A stretch of 64,000 bases of DNA, from contig NZ_FNAM01000009.1 in assembly GCF_900101845.1 (NCBI RefSeq), positions 62,001-126,000 on the forward strand, in the 5' to 3' direction. Positions 18,508 to 27,017 of this stretch are shown here, piece after piece; within the stretch, counting starts at the first letter, position 1, and every line of letters begins with the position of its first letter. The notes beneath the pieces were generated by a model. The model did no database searches and was not told the origin of the DNA. It saw only the letters and a list, made by a program, of their open reading frames with translations. The stretch is from Sporomusa acidovorans. Lineage in GTDB: Bacteria > Bacillota > Negativicutes > Sporomusales > Sporomusaceae. The translations under genes were made by a program, and so were the position numbers.

Positions 18508-19446
18508 TTATCCTACAAAAACTGTTCCACTTTTCCCTTGTAATGCTTCTAAAGCTTTATCAAGTGAAGCGATGATAGATTTTCTTCCTATTTTAGACTC
18601 TTGAAATTTCAAAGCTGCTTTCACTTTAGGGAGCATGCTTCCCGGGGCAAATTGACCTTCGGCAATATATCTCTTGGCTTCCGCCATAGTCATTGACGAT
18701 AAATTTCTTTGATCCGGCTTGCCAAAATTTACAGCGACTTTATCTACCGCCGTTAAAATCATCAGCACATCCGCATCTAATTCATCAGCAAGTTTTCCAG
18801 CAGCAAAATCCTTATCAATGACTGCAGCCACACCTTCAAGACTACGGTCTTCCTTTTCTACAACCGGAACTCCACCGCCGCCAGCGGTAATAACAATATT
18901 ACCTTTCTCTATCAGTGTCCTAATTGTATTAATTTCAACTATTCTTTCCGGCTGAGGGGATGCTACAACCCGCCTAAAACCCCTGCCGGAGTCTTCCACC
19001 ATAGCATATCCTTTTTCCTTTATCAGTTTTTTTGCTTCTTCCTCATTATAAAAAGGGCCTATTGGTTTTGTTGGTTTCTTAAAACCTTGATCATTCTTAT
19101 TTACAACAACCTGTGTAATTACTGATGCCACCGGCTTATTTATTCCTCTTTTGGTTAATTCATCTCTTAGCGCTTGTTGAATATGGTAGCCAATCATTCC
19201 TTGACTCATTGCACCACATACATCAAAAGGCATTGCGGGTGTAATTTTACTGCAATATTCATTCTGAATTACAAGTCTGCCCACTTGAGGACCATTTCCA
19301 TGGACAATAATAACTTCGTACCCTTTTTCAACCATGTCAGCCAAATGCACAGCAGTCTGTTTTACTACTTGCAATTGAGCTTCTGCGGTTGGCGACGCTC
19401 CTTCTGCCTGCAGGGCATTACCGCCTAATGCAACTACTACCCTCAT
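18508..19446 (-). CDS. arcC: Carbamate kinase
   Basis: ArcC transfers phosphate from carbamoyl phosphate to ADP, giving ATP, CO2 and ammonia; this is the ATP-yielding step of citrulline/arginine fermentation. The 312-residue protein has the family landmarks VVALGGNALQ at the N-terminus, HGNGPQVG, GRGFRRVVASPQP and ITAGGGGVPVV. I place the start at 19446 because GGGGAGGAG lies just upstream; the in-frame GTG at 19470 precedes that site. It begins 16 bp after the carbamoyltransferase stop codon. Confidence 0.95.
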   Translation of the reverse strand: MRVVVALGGNALQAEGASPTAEAQLQVVKQTAVHLADMVEKGYEVIIVHGNGPQVGRLVIQNEYCSKITPAMPFDVCGAMSQGMIGYHIQQALRDELTKRGINKPVASVITQVVVNKNDQGFKKPTKPIGPFYNEEEAKKLIKEKGYAMVEDSGRGFRRVVASPQPERIVEINTIRTLIEKGNIVITAGGGGVPVVEKEDRSLEGVAAVIDKDFAAGKLADELDADVLMILTAVDKVAVNFGKPDQRNLSSMTMAEAKRYIAEGQFAPGSMLPKVKAALKFQESKIGRKSIIASLDKALEALQGKSGTVFVG

Positions 19447-19462
19447 TTTTTCTCCTCCCCAA

Positions 19463-20464
19463 TTATTCACCTAACGATGCGACCATAACAGCCTTTATTG
19501 TATGCATCCTATTTTCAGCTTCATCAAATACCACAGAATATTTGCTTTCAAATACCTCATCAGTTACTTCCATTTCTTTCAGCCCAAATTTTTCAAAAAC
19601 TTCTTTACCCTTTGTAGTATTTAAATCATGAAAAGATGGTAGACAATGTTCAAATATCACATTTTCATTTCCTGTTAACTTGATCATATCCATATTAACT
19701 TGATAAGTCTTTAACATATTGATTCTTTTAGTCCAAACTTCATCCGGTTCACCCATGGACACCCATACATCTGTGTAAAGTACATCAGCGTCCAGCACAC
19801 CTTCTTCAACATGATCCGTAACTGTTATTTTTGCCCCTGATTCTTTTGCCTCGTTTTTACATCTTGTTAGTAATTCTTCATCAGGAAACAATTCTTTGGG
19901 AGACACAATTCTAAAATCCATACCCATTTTTGCCGCCCCGATCATTAGGGCATTTGCCACATTGTTTCTACCATCACCAACATAAACAAACACCATCTTG
20001 TTATAGGGCTTATTTAAATGTTCTTGCGCCGTTAAGAAATCAGCTAAAACTTGAGTAGGATGGTCCGCATCCGTAAGACCGTTCCATACCGGAACTCCAG
20101 AATATTTTGCTAAATCATCAACTGTTTTTTGCGCAAATCCTCGATATTCGATGCCATCGTACATTCTTCCCAATACTCTGGCCGTATCGGCGATAGATTC
20201 CTTTTTACCCATTTGACTTCCCGTAGGTCCAAGATAAGTAACATGCGCTCCCTGGTCAAGTGCGCCAACTTCAAACGCACATCTTGTTCTTGTCGAATCT
20301 TTTTCAAATAAGACCACAATATTTTTTCCTTTTAATCTTTGTGTTTCGGTACCTGTATACTTAGCAACCTTTAAGTTCTTAGCCAAATCAAGCAAATACT
20401 TAATTTCTGTTTCTGAGAAATCCATTAATGTCAAGAAATTTCTGTTTTTAATATTGACGCTCAT
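19463..20464 (-). CDS. Ornithine carbamoyltransferase, probably catabolic
   Basis: The enzyme interconverts citrulline plus phosphate and ornithine plus carbamoyl phosphate. The 333-residue protein carries the carbamoyl-phosphate motif STRTR (57-61) and HCLPSFHD near the C-terminus. Coupling to arcC and to an ornithine-degrading cluster argues for the catabolic direction (arcB), though sequence alone cannot separate arcB from argF. GAGGAG precedes the ATG. A sigma-A promoter with a downstream dyad lies about 100 bp upstream. No arginine deiminase gene is visible, so citrulline rather than arginine may be the immediate substrate. Confidence 0.94.
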   Translation of the reverse strand: MSVNIKNRNFLTLMDFSETEIKYLLDLAKNLKVAKYTGTETQRLKGKNIVVLFEKDSTRTRCAFEVGALDQGAHVTYLGPTGSQMGKKESIADTARVLGRMYDGIEYRGFAQKTVDDLAKYSGVPVWNGLTDADHPTQVLADFLTAQEHLNKPYNKMVFVYVGDGRNNVANALMIGAAKMGMDFRIVSPKELFPDEELLTRCKNEAKESGAKITVTDHVEEGVLDADVLYTDVWVSMGEPDEVWTKRINMLKTYQVNMDMIKLTGNENVIFEHCLPSFHDLNTTKGKEVFEKFGLKEMEVTDEVFESKYSVVFDEAENRMHTIKAVMVASLGE

Positions 20465-20525
20465 GTTTATTTCTCCTCGATTCCTTAATTATTTAACTTA
20501 CTTTTTAGAAAATTTAATAAAATTA

Positions 20526-20551
20526 TTATAGACTACCGCGGTGGTTAATAA
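20526..20551. promoter_or_regulatory. Dyad between the carbamoyltransferase promoter and gene, possible operator
   Basis: An ACCGCGGT core (20535-20542) sits inside a longer imperfect dyad with TTAT/ATAA ends. It lies just downstream of the -10 box at 20560-20565, where a repressor would block initiation. The cognate regulator is unknown; the TrmB-family protein is one candidate. Confidence 0.45.
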
Positions 20552-20559
20552 CATTTTTT

Positions 20560-20588
20560 ATATTATGCTAACTAATCTGAATTGTCAA
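20560..20588 (-). promoter_or_regulatory. Sigma-A promoter of the carbamoyltransferase-arcC operon
   Basis: On the minus strand a consensus -35 TTGACA (20583-20588) is separated by 17 bp from a -10 TAATAT (20560-20565). The gene start is about 96 bp downstream. Confidence 0.7.
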
Positions 20589-20651
20589 TAGATTTTTTTA
20601 AATAAAATTTATCAAGTATCAATACCAGCAAAATAGAATAGTCGCAAAAAT

Positions 20652-20706
20652 TATGCCAATAAATTAAGGCTGTTGAATTTTTCAACAGCCTTAATTTATT
20701 GGCATA
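20652..20706. repeat. Perfect 26-bp palindrome with 3-bp loop
   Basis: Arms 20652-20677 and 20681-20705/6 are exact reverse complements around TTT. The centre reads GGCTGTTGAATTTTTCAACAGCC in parts, terminator-like, yet it sits between two divergent promoters where no transcript should end. It may be a relic terminator of a lost gene. Confidence 0.8.
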
Positions 20707-20793
20707 TATTTAAATTACTAGTTGACGTCGTACAAAATACTACTATATTACAAAGTTGCCAAGTTAATTTAATATTAATTTTTTTTGATTAAT

Positions 20794-20807
20794 GCAAAAA
20801 ATTTTGC
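20794..20807. promoter_or_regulatory. GCAAA-N4-TTTGC dyad, candidate activator site for the distal permease
   Basis: GCAAA-AAAT-TTTGC, followed 12 bp later by another TTTGC half site (20815-20819). It lies about 155 bp upstream of the -24/-12 promoter at 20962 and has the same arms and spacing as the dyads upstream of ortA. Confidence 0.55.
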
Positions 20808-20961
20808 GGAATACTTTGCTAAACAATCGTTTTTTTTGTGAAAAATAGAAAATGTTATTTTATCTTTTTATAAATTCAATTGCTCTACTTATGCTATAGT
20901 TCTTAACAAAATGCCTATAAAGAGCGCGGAGTAACCACAGTCTGTTTTTTATGCAATAGTT

Positions 20962-20977
20962 TGGCATAAATATTGCA
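20962..20977 (+). promoter_or_regulatory. Sigma-54 (-24/-12) promoter of the distal permease
   Basis: TGGCATAAATATTGCA matches TGGCAYRNNNNTTGCW at every defined position. The predicted start site is near 20989, about 300 bp before the permease and about 43 bp before a 25-codon ORF. Confidence 0.8.
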
Positions 20978-21031
20978 TAAATATTTGAATAGTAAGCCAC
21001 TATCACTTATATGAAGGGAGGCAATGATCTG

Positions 21032-21109
21032 ATGGCTACAGCAAAAAAGCAATTTTATAATATTAAATATAACAGAAAAATGATTATTATTTTTTTTGAC
21101 TCTGGGTAA
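21032..21109 (+). CDS. Possible 25-residue leader ORF downstream of the sigma-54 promoter
   Basis: An ATG with GGGAGG 10 bp upstream opens a 25-residue frame beginning MATAKKQFYNIKYNRK and ending in a hydrophobic stretch. It is the first ORF of the predicted sigma-54 transcript. I do not recognise it. It may be a leader peptide or the stump of a deleted gene; the remaining 177 bp before the permease hold no other gene. Confidence 0.3.
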   Translation: MATAKKQFYNIKYNRKMIIIFFDSG

Positions 21110-21286
21110 AGATTTGAAACAGCAACAAATATGTAAAAGATATTCCTAATCTCAACAAATCTTACTATTCTATTTTCGCCAGAACAGAAACGGAAACATT
21201 GTATGCTCATTAAATTAAAAAATAAGATAAATTGCAAACATGGGAATTAAGGATTCATATCGAGAATGATTGAGGAGGAATTTTTA

Positions 21287-22720
21287 ATGGCGAATGATAA
21301 TTTCAATGATAAAATTCAGCAGACTATGGAACAGCAGTCTGGCTTGAATCGCAGAATGAAAAGTCGCCATCTATTTATGATTACTCTGGGGGGCGTGATT
21401 GGAACCGGCCTATTTTTAGCTTCAGGTTCAACAATAAATCAGGCCGGGCCAATTGGTTGTATACTAGCCTATGCTATTGGCGGCTTTATCATGTATATGG
21501 TTATGCTATGTTTGGGAGAATTAGCGGTAGAAATGCCAGTAGCCGGAGCGTTTCAAACTTATGCCAGTATTTTTATTTCACCGGCCTTTGGTTATCTCTT
21601 GGGCTGGTTATATTGGTTAAACGGGGCAATTACTATTGGAATTGACTTAGTGGCTGCCGGTATGCTACTAACTACCATGACGGGAATTTCCGAATGGATC
21701 TGGGTGCTACTATTTGGTTGTCTGCTATTCGGCTTAAATTCTTTGCGTGTTGATGTTTTCGGCGAATCGGAATTTTGGTTTGCAAGTATAAAAGTAGGCG
21801 CTATTATCGCCTGTATTGTGGTTGGTGGCTTGGCAATTATGGGTTATGCCGGCGGTCATGAGGCAATTGGTTTTAAAAATTATTTTACAGACGGCGCCTT
21901 TCCTAATGGCATTGGCGCAGTACTGCTAGCAATGATAACAGTTGCGTACTCTTATAACGGAACTGAAATTATCGGAGTCGCCGCCGGTGAAAGTGAAAAG
22001 CCGGAAAAAACTATTCCCAAAGCAATTAACAACACTGCGTTTAGAACATTATTGTTTTATGTACTGTCAATGGTCGTTGTGGCAGCTATCGTTCCTTGGA
22101 AAGAAGCTGGTGTAAAAGACAGTACTTTTGCTGAAATTTTTCAATATGCCGGTGTCCCTGGTGCTTATAGGATTATGACCCTGGTCGTTATTACTTCAGC
22201 GTTATCTTGTGGTAATTCCTGGTGTTATAGCGCAACCCGCATTTTGTGGGCAATGTCCAAAGAAAATATGGCTCCTGCTGTCTTTGGAAAATTAAACCGT
22301 TGGCAGGTTCCAATGAATGCATTAATTTTGACGATGGCGGTTTCCGCCGTATCATTATTATGCAGTGTGGTTGCTGTAGACACATTGTATCTCTGGCTGA
22401 TCTCCGTCTGCGGCTTGGCCTGTGTGCTGGGTTGGATGGGAATATGCGCCTCACAATATTGCTTTCGTAAGCAATATGTTAATAATGGCGGAAAAGTTGC
22501 AAATTTAAAATATAAGGTTCCTTTCTTCCCACTAGTTCCCTTCTTAGGCTTTTTCCTTAATTTAATTATTATAATTGGCTTATGGTTTGATGAAAGCCAA
22601 CGCATCGCCATTTACGTTGGCGTTCCATTTATTCTCCTTGTTATGATATATTATTACGTATTTGTCGCACCAAAAAGAAAAATGCTTTCCAATAGGGCTG
22701 GAGGCCATGTAAGCCGCTAA
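21287..22720 (+). CDS. Amino-acid permease (APC superfamily), sigma-54 controlled
   Basis: A 477-residue APC transporter with about 12 membrane segments. The N-terminal signature is SRHLFMITLGGVIGTGLF, then GPIGCILAYAIGGFIMYMVM and GELAVEMPVAGAFQTYAS. I place the start at 21287 because GAGGAGG lies just upstream, whereas an in-frame ATG at 21266 precedes that site. It is a diverged paralogue of the permease at 16844. The sigma-54 promoter and activator dyad upstream tie it to the ornithine operon, so it is the best candidate for uptake of the amino acid that feeds the pathway. Confidence 0.88.
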   Translation: MANDNFNDKIQQTMEQQSGLNRRMKSRHLFMITLGGVIGTGLFLASGSTINQAGPIGCILAYAIGGFIMYMVMLCLGELAVEMPVAGAFQTYASIFISPAFGYLLGWLYWLNGAITIGIDLVAAGMLLTTMTGISEWIWVLLFGCLLFGLNSLRVDVFGESEFWFASIKVGAIIACIVVGGLAIMGYAGGHEAIGFKNYFTDGAFPNGIGAVLLAMITVAYSYNGTEIIGVAAGESEKPEKTIPKAINNTAFRTLLFYVLSMVVVAAIVPWKEAGVKDSTFAEIFQYAGVPGAYRIMTLVVITSALSCGNSWCYSATRILWAMSKENMAPAVFGKLNRWQVPMNALILTMAVSAVSLLCSVVAVDTLYLWLISVCGLACVLGWMGICASQYCFRKQYVNNGGKVANLKYKVPFFPLVPFLGFFLNLIIIIGLWFDESQRIAIYVGVPFILLVMIYYYVFVAPKRKMLSNRAGGHVSR

Positions 22721-22753
22721 AAATCCTAAAAATATTGATAAACTGATTAGGGG

Positions 22754-22818
22754 TAAGCCATCGGCAACTCCTTATGGTTTACTGGATACTTACCTTTTTG
22801 GGAGTTGCTAATGGTTTT
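22754..22818 (+). terminator. Imperfect hairpin after the permease
   Basis: AAGCCATCGGCAACTCC pairs imperfectly with GGAGTTGCTAATGGTTT, followed by TTCC, about 33 bp after the stop codon. Probably a weak terminator. Confidence 0.5.
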
Positions 22819-22943
22819 TCCGATTCTTGTTGCAAACTTTATTATACGCTATTTCCGTTCCTTAAACGTTAAGGATATTAGTATATCACTGTAACCTGTT
22901 AATTTAGAAATAATCAAGAAAAAAGCCTGGTGAGTATATAAAA

Positions 22944-23870
22944 TTGAAATCAAATTTATTATTACTACTGGCGGCAGTGATTTGGGGATTGGCCTTTGTA
23001 GCACAACGAGTTAGTATGGACTACATTGGCCCCTTTACGTTTAGCGGTGTTAGGTTTGCATTAGGCAGTCTTTCTTTATTACCACTTATTTTCTTTTGTA
23101 AAATAAATCCTCATAATTCAAATAATAGCATAGATAATGAGATGACAAGCAGTTGGCGCATTGGCTTTATTGCTGGAATAATCATTTTTTTTGCTATTTC
23201 CCTGCAACAAGTCGGACTGCAATACACTGCGATTGGGAAGGCTTCATTTATAACTTCTTTATACATCGTAATTGTACCAATCATGGGCATATTTTTGCAG
23301 CAACATATTACAACCAAAACTTGGTGTGGCTGTATGTTAGCGACAACAGGGTTGTACCTGTTATGTGTCAAAGAAGGCTTTGCCATTTCTTACGGAGATC
23401 TTCTGGAATTAATCGGGGCCTTTTTTTGGGCAGCCCATCTTTTATTTATCGACCATTTTGCCAAAAAGGTTGATACACTACAATTTGCCTTTCTTCAATT
23501 TATGTCCTGTTCACTGCTTAGTATCGTAACTGCGCTTTTAATTGAGCCTATTGCTCTAGACGCCATTTTACAAGCCCGCGTACCCATTCTATATACGGGA
23601 ATTTGTTCCACTGCCATTGCCTACACATTACAAATTGTTGGACAAAAGCATGCCGAACCTTCGCATGCTGCAATTATCCTAAGTATGGAAACAGTTATTG
23701 CAACTCTTGGTGGCTATATTTTTTTAAATGAAAGGCTGGGGTTCTACGAACTCCTTGGATGTACACTGATGCTGTCCGGAGTACTGCTGGCTCAATTGCA
23801 AGGGAGAAAATCTGATCCAAAACAAAGTAAAGAATTGAATATTATTTGCAAAAAAACTGACGCCCCTTAA
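22944..23870 (+). CDS. EamA/DMT-family transporter
   Basis: A 308-residue membrane protein with about ten membrane segments in two EamA repeats. The first repeat has the usual LLLLLAAVIWGLAFVAQR opening, and the second contains HAAIILSMETVIATLGGYIFL near the end. Members export or import metabolites such as amino acids; the substrate here is unknown. The start looks like TTG with a weak GGTGAG upstream. It stands alone, 223 bp after the permease. Confidence 0.85.
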   Translation: MKSNLLLLLAAVIWGLAFVAQRVSMDYIGPFTFSGVRFALGSLSLLPLIFFCKINPHNSNNSIDNEMTSSWRIGFIAGIIIFFAISLQQVGLQYTAIGKASFITSLYIVIVPIMGIFLQQHITTKTWCGCMLATTGLYLLCVKEGFAISYGDLLELIGAFFWAAHLLFIDHFAKKVDTLQFAFLQFMSCSLLSIVTALLIEPIALDAILQARVPILYTGICSTAIAYTLQIVGQKHAEPSHAAIILSMETVIATLGGYIFLNERLGFYELLGCTLMLSGVLLAQLQGRKSDPKQSKELNIICKKTDAP

Positions 23871-23945
23871 AGAATGACGTCAGTTTGCGCAATTTTTGTT
23901 AGTGGCAATTCATAGCTAACCTAATCGCTCTTCTATTTTGCTATT

Positions 23946-24398
23946 TCATAATTCCTTCACCATAGCAATCTCATCACAATTGGGAAATTTAGGGCAATTA
24001 ATGCATTCCTTCCACATTTTATGAGGCACACTTTCTTTGGGCACCTCTTTAAAATTGAGTTTAGCAAAGAAACCGGGCTGGTAGGTCAGGGCAAACAGAG
24101 TTTTAACCCCTAGTAATTTAGCCTCCTCTGTCAATAATTCGACAATCTTGCTTCCTACCCCGCTTTTCACTTTACTGGGATGAACAGCCAATGCACGAAT
24201 TTCTCCCAACTCTTCCCAAACCAGATGCAATGCAGCAATGCCAACGACTTTTCCATCCTCTTCGGCCAAAATAAATTCTCTCAGACCTTCGTACAAAGTA
24301 TTTCGTGCCCGGGGCAGCATGAGCCCCTGCTCGGCATAATCGTTAATTAATTTAAGAATATCTTCCACATCACTAAACTTAGCCTTACGAAAAATCAT
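23946..24398 (-). CDS. GNAT N-acetyltransferase, short ArgA-like
   Basis: A 150-residue GNAT protein. It begins MIFRKAKFSDVEDILKLIN and has the acetyl-CoA binding segment VHPSKVKSGVGSKIVELL. The C-terminus CPKFPNCDEIAMVKEL, with HKMWKECINCP before it, matches the short glutamate N-acetyltransferase (ArgA-type) seen in Firmicutes, so the first step of arginine synthesis is possible. I chose the ATG at 24398 because GGAGGG is 7 bp upstream. Acceptor specificity cannot be read from sequence. Confidence 0.8.
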   Translation of the reverse strand: MIFRKAKFSDVEDILKLINDYAEQGLMLPRARNTLYEGLREFILAEEDGKVVGIAALHLVWEELGEIRALAVHPSKVKSGVGSKIVELLTEEAKLLGVKTLFALTYQPGFFAKLNFKEVPKESVPHKMWKECINCPKFPNCDEIAMVKEL

Positions 24399-24456
24399 CA
24401 TCCATCCCTCCAAGTCTACCGCATTATTATACATCATTAATAATATTTATACAATA

Positions 24457-25098
24457 TTAATTAGAATCAATTTGACTGCTTGGACATAATTCATGAAGTG
24501 GACAATGATCGCATAGAGGATTCGCCGCCTTACAAACCTTGCGTCCATGCCAAATGAGCCAATGGTGAGCGTCGCTCCACTTTTCCCGGGGAATGGCCCG
24601 CATAAGTCCCTGTTCTACTGTCAGCGGCGTATCACCGGTTGCCAATTTAAGCCGGTTGGCCACGCGGAAGACATGCGTATCGACAGCAATTGCAGGGACT
24701 CCAAACAATTGGCTTAATAATACATTAGCGGTTTTACGGCCCACTCCCGGTAATTTAATTAATTCATCGAAACTATCCGGTACTTGTCCACCGTATTTTC
24801 TGCACAAGATTTCGCAGGTAGCCAGGATATTTTTTGCTTTACTCCGATAAAGGCCGCAATCCCTGATTGCCGCTTCCAATCCGCTCTGACCGAGTTCAAG
24901 AATTTTCTCCGGTGTATTATACTGGGGAAACATCCGTGCCGTAATAATATTTACACGCACATCGGTGCACTGCGCGGACAAAATCACAGCTACCAGTAAT
25001 TCAAAAGGTGTTGAATAGCTTAGTGCCGTAGTCGTATTTTTATAGTTTTGCTCTAAAAGATCAATCATTTGCTGCTTTATAGCTTTTGTAATTCGCAC
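24457..25098 (-). CDS. nth: Endonuclease III (DNA glycosylase/AP lyase)
   Basis: Nth removes oxidised pyrimidines and nicks at abasic sites in base-excision repair. The helix-hairpin-helix LPGVGRKTANVLLS is followed by VDTHVFRVANRL, which holds the catalytic aspartate. The C-terminal [4Fe-4S] motif is CKAANPLCDHCPLHELC. The likely start is the GTG at 25098, with GGGGGA 7 bp upstream, giving 213 residues. Its stop is 58 bp upstream of the acetyltransferase start. Confidence 0.95.
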   Translation of the reverse strand: MRITKAIKQQMIDLLEQNYKNTTTALSYSTPFELLVAVILSAQCTDVRVNIITARMFPQYNTPEKILELGQSGLEAAIRDCGLYRSKAKNILATCEILCRKYGGQVPDSFDELIKLPGVGRKTANVLLSQLFGVPAIAVDTHVFRVANRLKLATGDTPLTVEQGLMRAIPREKWSDAHHWLIWHGRKVCKAANPLCDHCPLHELCPSSQIDSN

Positions 25099-25151
25099 AT
25101 CAAAATCCCCCAATCTATTACTTGTAACGACAAAAATATTGTACCTTAATT

Positions 25152-25247
25152 AAAGGATAAACTCTAGTAAAAATACCAGAGTTTATCCTTTTTATCGTAC
25201 CGGATCATAAAACATCCCTTGCATTTTTCATACAAGAGATGTTTTAT
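25152..25247. terminator. Two tandem hairpins between HD-GYP gene and nth
   Basis: A 14-bp stem (25152-25165 / 25178-25191) with T-rich flanks is followed by a second stem, ATAAAACATC/GATGTTTTAT (25207-25216 / 25238-25247). Both could act on minus-strand transcription from the HD-GYP gene; the remaining sequence to 25355 shows nothing else. Confidence 0.6.
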
Positions 25248-25355
25248 GTCCTTATATTTAGATAAGTGCCAGCAAAACCAGGCTCATAATTTGTGTAGCA
25301 TCTTAAGGTTCTTGAACCACTGCACGTGCATTACCGCCTGCATGTAATGAGCTAT

Positions 25356-26411
25356 TTAGTTAACTTCCACAATATGGATTTCATCTTTCTGCAGATCTAC
25401 CATTTTTCCATTATGCATACAAACAATTGGTTTCGTACCATACTTATGCCGGATGTTGAAAGCAATAATTTGGGCTATTTGCCCGGTGCTTAACACCACA
25501 TTACTTCCAATCAGGCTGTCCCGGACATTATTAAGAAAAGTCAGGCAAATTTCGGGTTCAAGCCCGCTAAACATTTGATTCGCAATTGTGTCAAGCGCTT
25601 CAAACGGCGTTACTCTGCGGCGATATACCCGGTCTGAAGTCATAGCCTCGTAGATATCGGCAATAGCAATAATTTTTGCATCATGATGAATTTCATCACC
25701 ATGAAGACCAGCTGGATAGCCGCTTCCGTCCAAACGCTCATGGTGCTGCAAAATCCCCAGTTTAACACTGTTCGGGACCTGCTCCAATCCTTGAACCAGT
25801 TGATATCCTTCACCTGAATGCCGTTTAATGGCTTCAAATTCTTCACAAGTCAGCTTGCCCGGCTTATCAAGGATTGCTAAAGAAATAGCTAATTTCCCGA
25901 TATCATGGAGTAATCCGGCTAGAATCAAATTCTTTAGCTCTTTGCCCTGATAATTGCACCATTTTCCTAAGACTCCCGTAATAATCGCTACGTTGAGTGA
26001 ATGTTGAAAGGTATGCTCACTATGGCGTTGCATTTCGTATAAATAATCAATGGCACCAATGGTCTCCGCTAAAAGAATAATCTTGTGCTCTGCCAGTTCC
26101 CGTAACTCCAGAATGGGAACCTCTTTAAATTTTTGAATATACCGAAATGCCTCGATAACCCGGTTCATTGTTTCTGTATAATTTTTTAAAAAATCTACCC
26201 TTGTGCGCTTAATTTCTATAGCTCTTTTCCCTATTCTTTCTTTTCCGTTGCCCACACACAAGGAAGAAATTCCCCAATTCTTTATTTTGTTTATGTAGGC
26301 TGACGTTAACCGTGTGCCACGGTCTAATAACTTAACTTCATGCTCTCCAGTCGTTACTTCTGCACTCAATAACATCCCCGGGGTTAAATTCTCTATCAAA
26401 ATTGACCTCAC
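25356..26411 (-). CDS. HD-GYP domain protein, probable c-di-GMP phosphodiesterase
   Basis: A 351-residue cytoplasmic protein. The N-terminal ~100 residues are a small variable domain also seen in the paralogue at 57087. The HD-GYP domain spans about 130-310, with HSLNVAIITG, GLLHDIGKLAISLAI (HD at 169-170) and HHERLDGSGYP (223-233). Such proteins hydrolyse cyclic di-GMP. The start is GTG with AGGAGG 7 bp upstream. There is no receiver or membrane segment, so the signal is unclear. Confidence 0.88.
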   Translation of the reverse strand: MRSILIENLTPGMLLSAEVTTGEHEVKLLDRGTRLTSAYINKIKNWGISSLCVGNGKERIGKRAIEIKRTRVDFLKNYTETMNRVIEAFRYIQKFKEVPILELRELAEHKIILLAETIGAIDYLYEMQRHSEHTFQHSLNVAIITGVLGKWCNYQGKELKNLILAGLLHDIGKLAISLAILDKPGKLTCEEFEAIKRHSGEGYQLVQGLEQVPNSVKLGILQHHERLDGSGYPAGLHGDEIHHDAKIIAIADIYEAMTSDRVYRRRVTPFEALDTIANQMFSGLEPEICLTFLNNVRDSLIGSNVVLSTGQIAQIIAFNIRHKYGTKPIVCMHNGKMVDLQKDEIHIVEVN

Positions 26412-26518
26412 ACCTGAGCCTCCTGACTAATTTGAAATAGTTTTTTAAACATTGATGATTAACCCAGCCTTATTATTCGGCGTTTTCTGGCTGGCCTGCA
26501 ATCCATATACTAAAAATA

Positions 26519-26546
26519 ATACAAGACCCCATCTAGGTCTTGTATA
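26519..26546. terminator. Isolated hairpin upstream of the HD-GYP gene
   Basis: ATACAAGACC and GGTCTTGTAT form a 10-bp stem with a 7-nt loop. It lies in a 592-bp stretch (26412-27003) that otherwise holds only AT-rich sequence and gene remnants. Confidence 0.5.
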
Positions 26547-26873
26547 TGGCATCCTTGCCCGGCAATAACCCTAAACCTTCTTAACTGTAAACACTTCTTG
26601 TTTTTTTAATTCAAATCGAACTTGCAGAAAAAACCGCTTTCTATTTAATTCTATCATATTACATCTTTCGACTTATTTCAATTGTTGCCGCGATCTAAAT
26701 TTATCACAATATAACAGTAAAATATTGTGAGCAAATTACAATCTCCTGACTTTTATGGAAATAGTTCAACACTATTTTACAAAATAAGTTTTTACAACTT
26801 AATACGGCGTTTGCGAAAACAGCCACATAATGTAAATACAAATTCTAAACGGTTTTTTCAGCTTGCACTTTAT

Positions 26874-26969
26874 TTATAAGATCTCTTCTAAAGTTAACAA
26901 CAAGTTTATGCCTTTGTCAATATCGTATTCAGCTAATTTACCAGTTCCATCCGTAACAAGTTCTTTAGC
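26874..26969 (-). pseudogene. C-terminal remnant of an unidentified gene
   Basis: A 31-residue open frame, AKELVTDGTGKLAEYDIDKG then INLLLTLEEIL and stop, preceded in frame by TAG. Its amino-acid pattern looks like a real protein end. I cannot name the family. It sits next to the truncated dctA, so both probably lost sequence in one rearrangement. Confidence 0.35.
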
Positions 26970-26981
26970 CTAATCATCGTC

Positions 26982-27017
26982 ACCGAATGGAGCAAAAATT
27001 GATATGCTCCATTCGGT
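26982..27017. repeat. 13-bp inverted repeat at the dctA truncation junction
   Basis: ACCGAATGGAGCA (26982-26994) and TGCTCCATTCGGT (27005-27017) are exact complements around 10 bp. The repeat overlaps the first in-frame ATG of the truncated transporter and may mark the deletion junction. Confidence 0.65.

Noticed and set aside
20531-20550. ACCGCGG sequence suggesting a T-box antiterminator
   Set aside because: The surrounding bases do not match the conserved T-box sequence on either strand, and there is no specifier or terminator arrangement. It fits a simple dyad operator better.
22191-22611. Antisense open frames across the permease and other genes
   Set aside because: They lie wholly inside well-supported genes, lack ribosome sites and show no recognisable protein pattern.
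26811-26830. TTTGC near 26815 as another activator dyad
   Set aside because: Only a half site is present, and no -24/-12 promoter follows.
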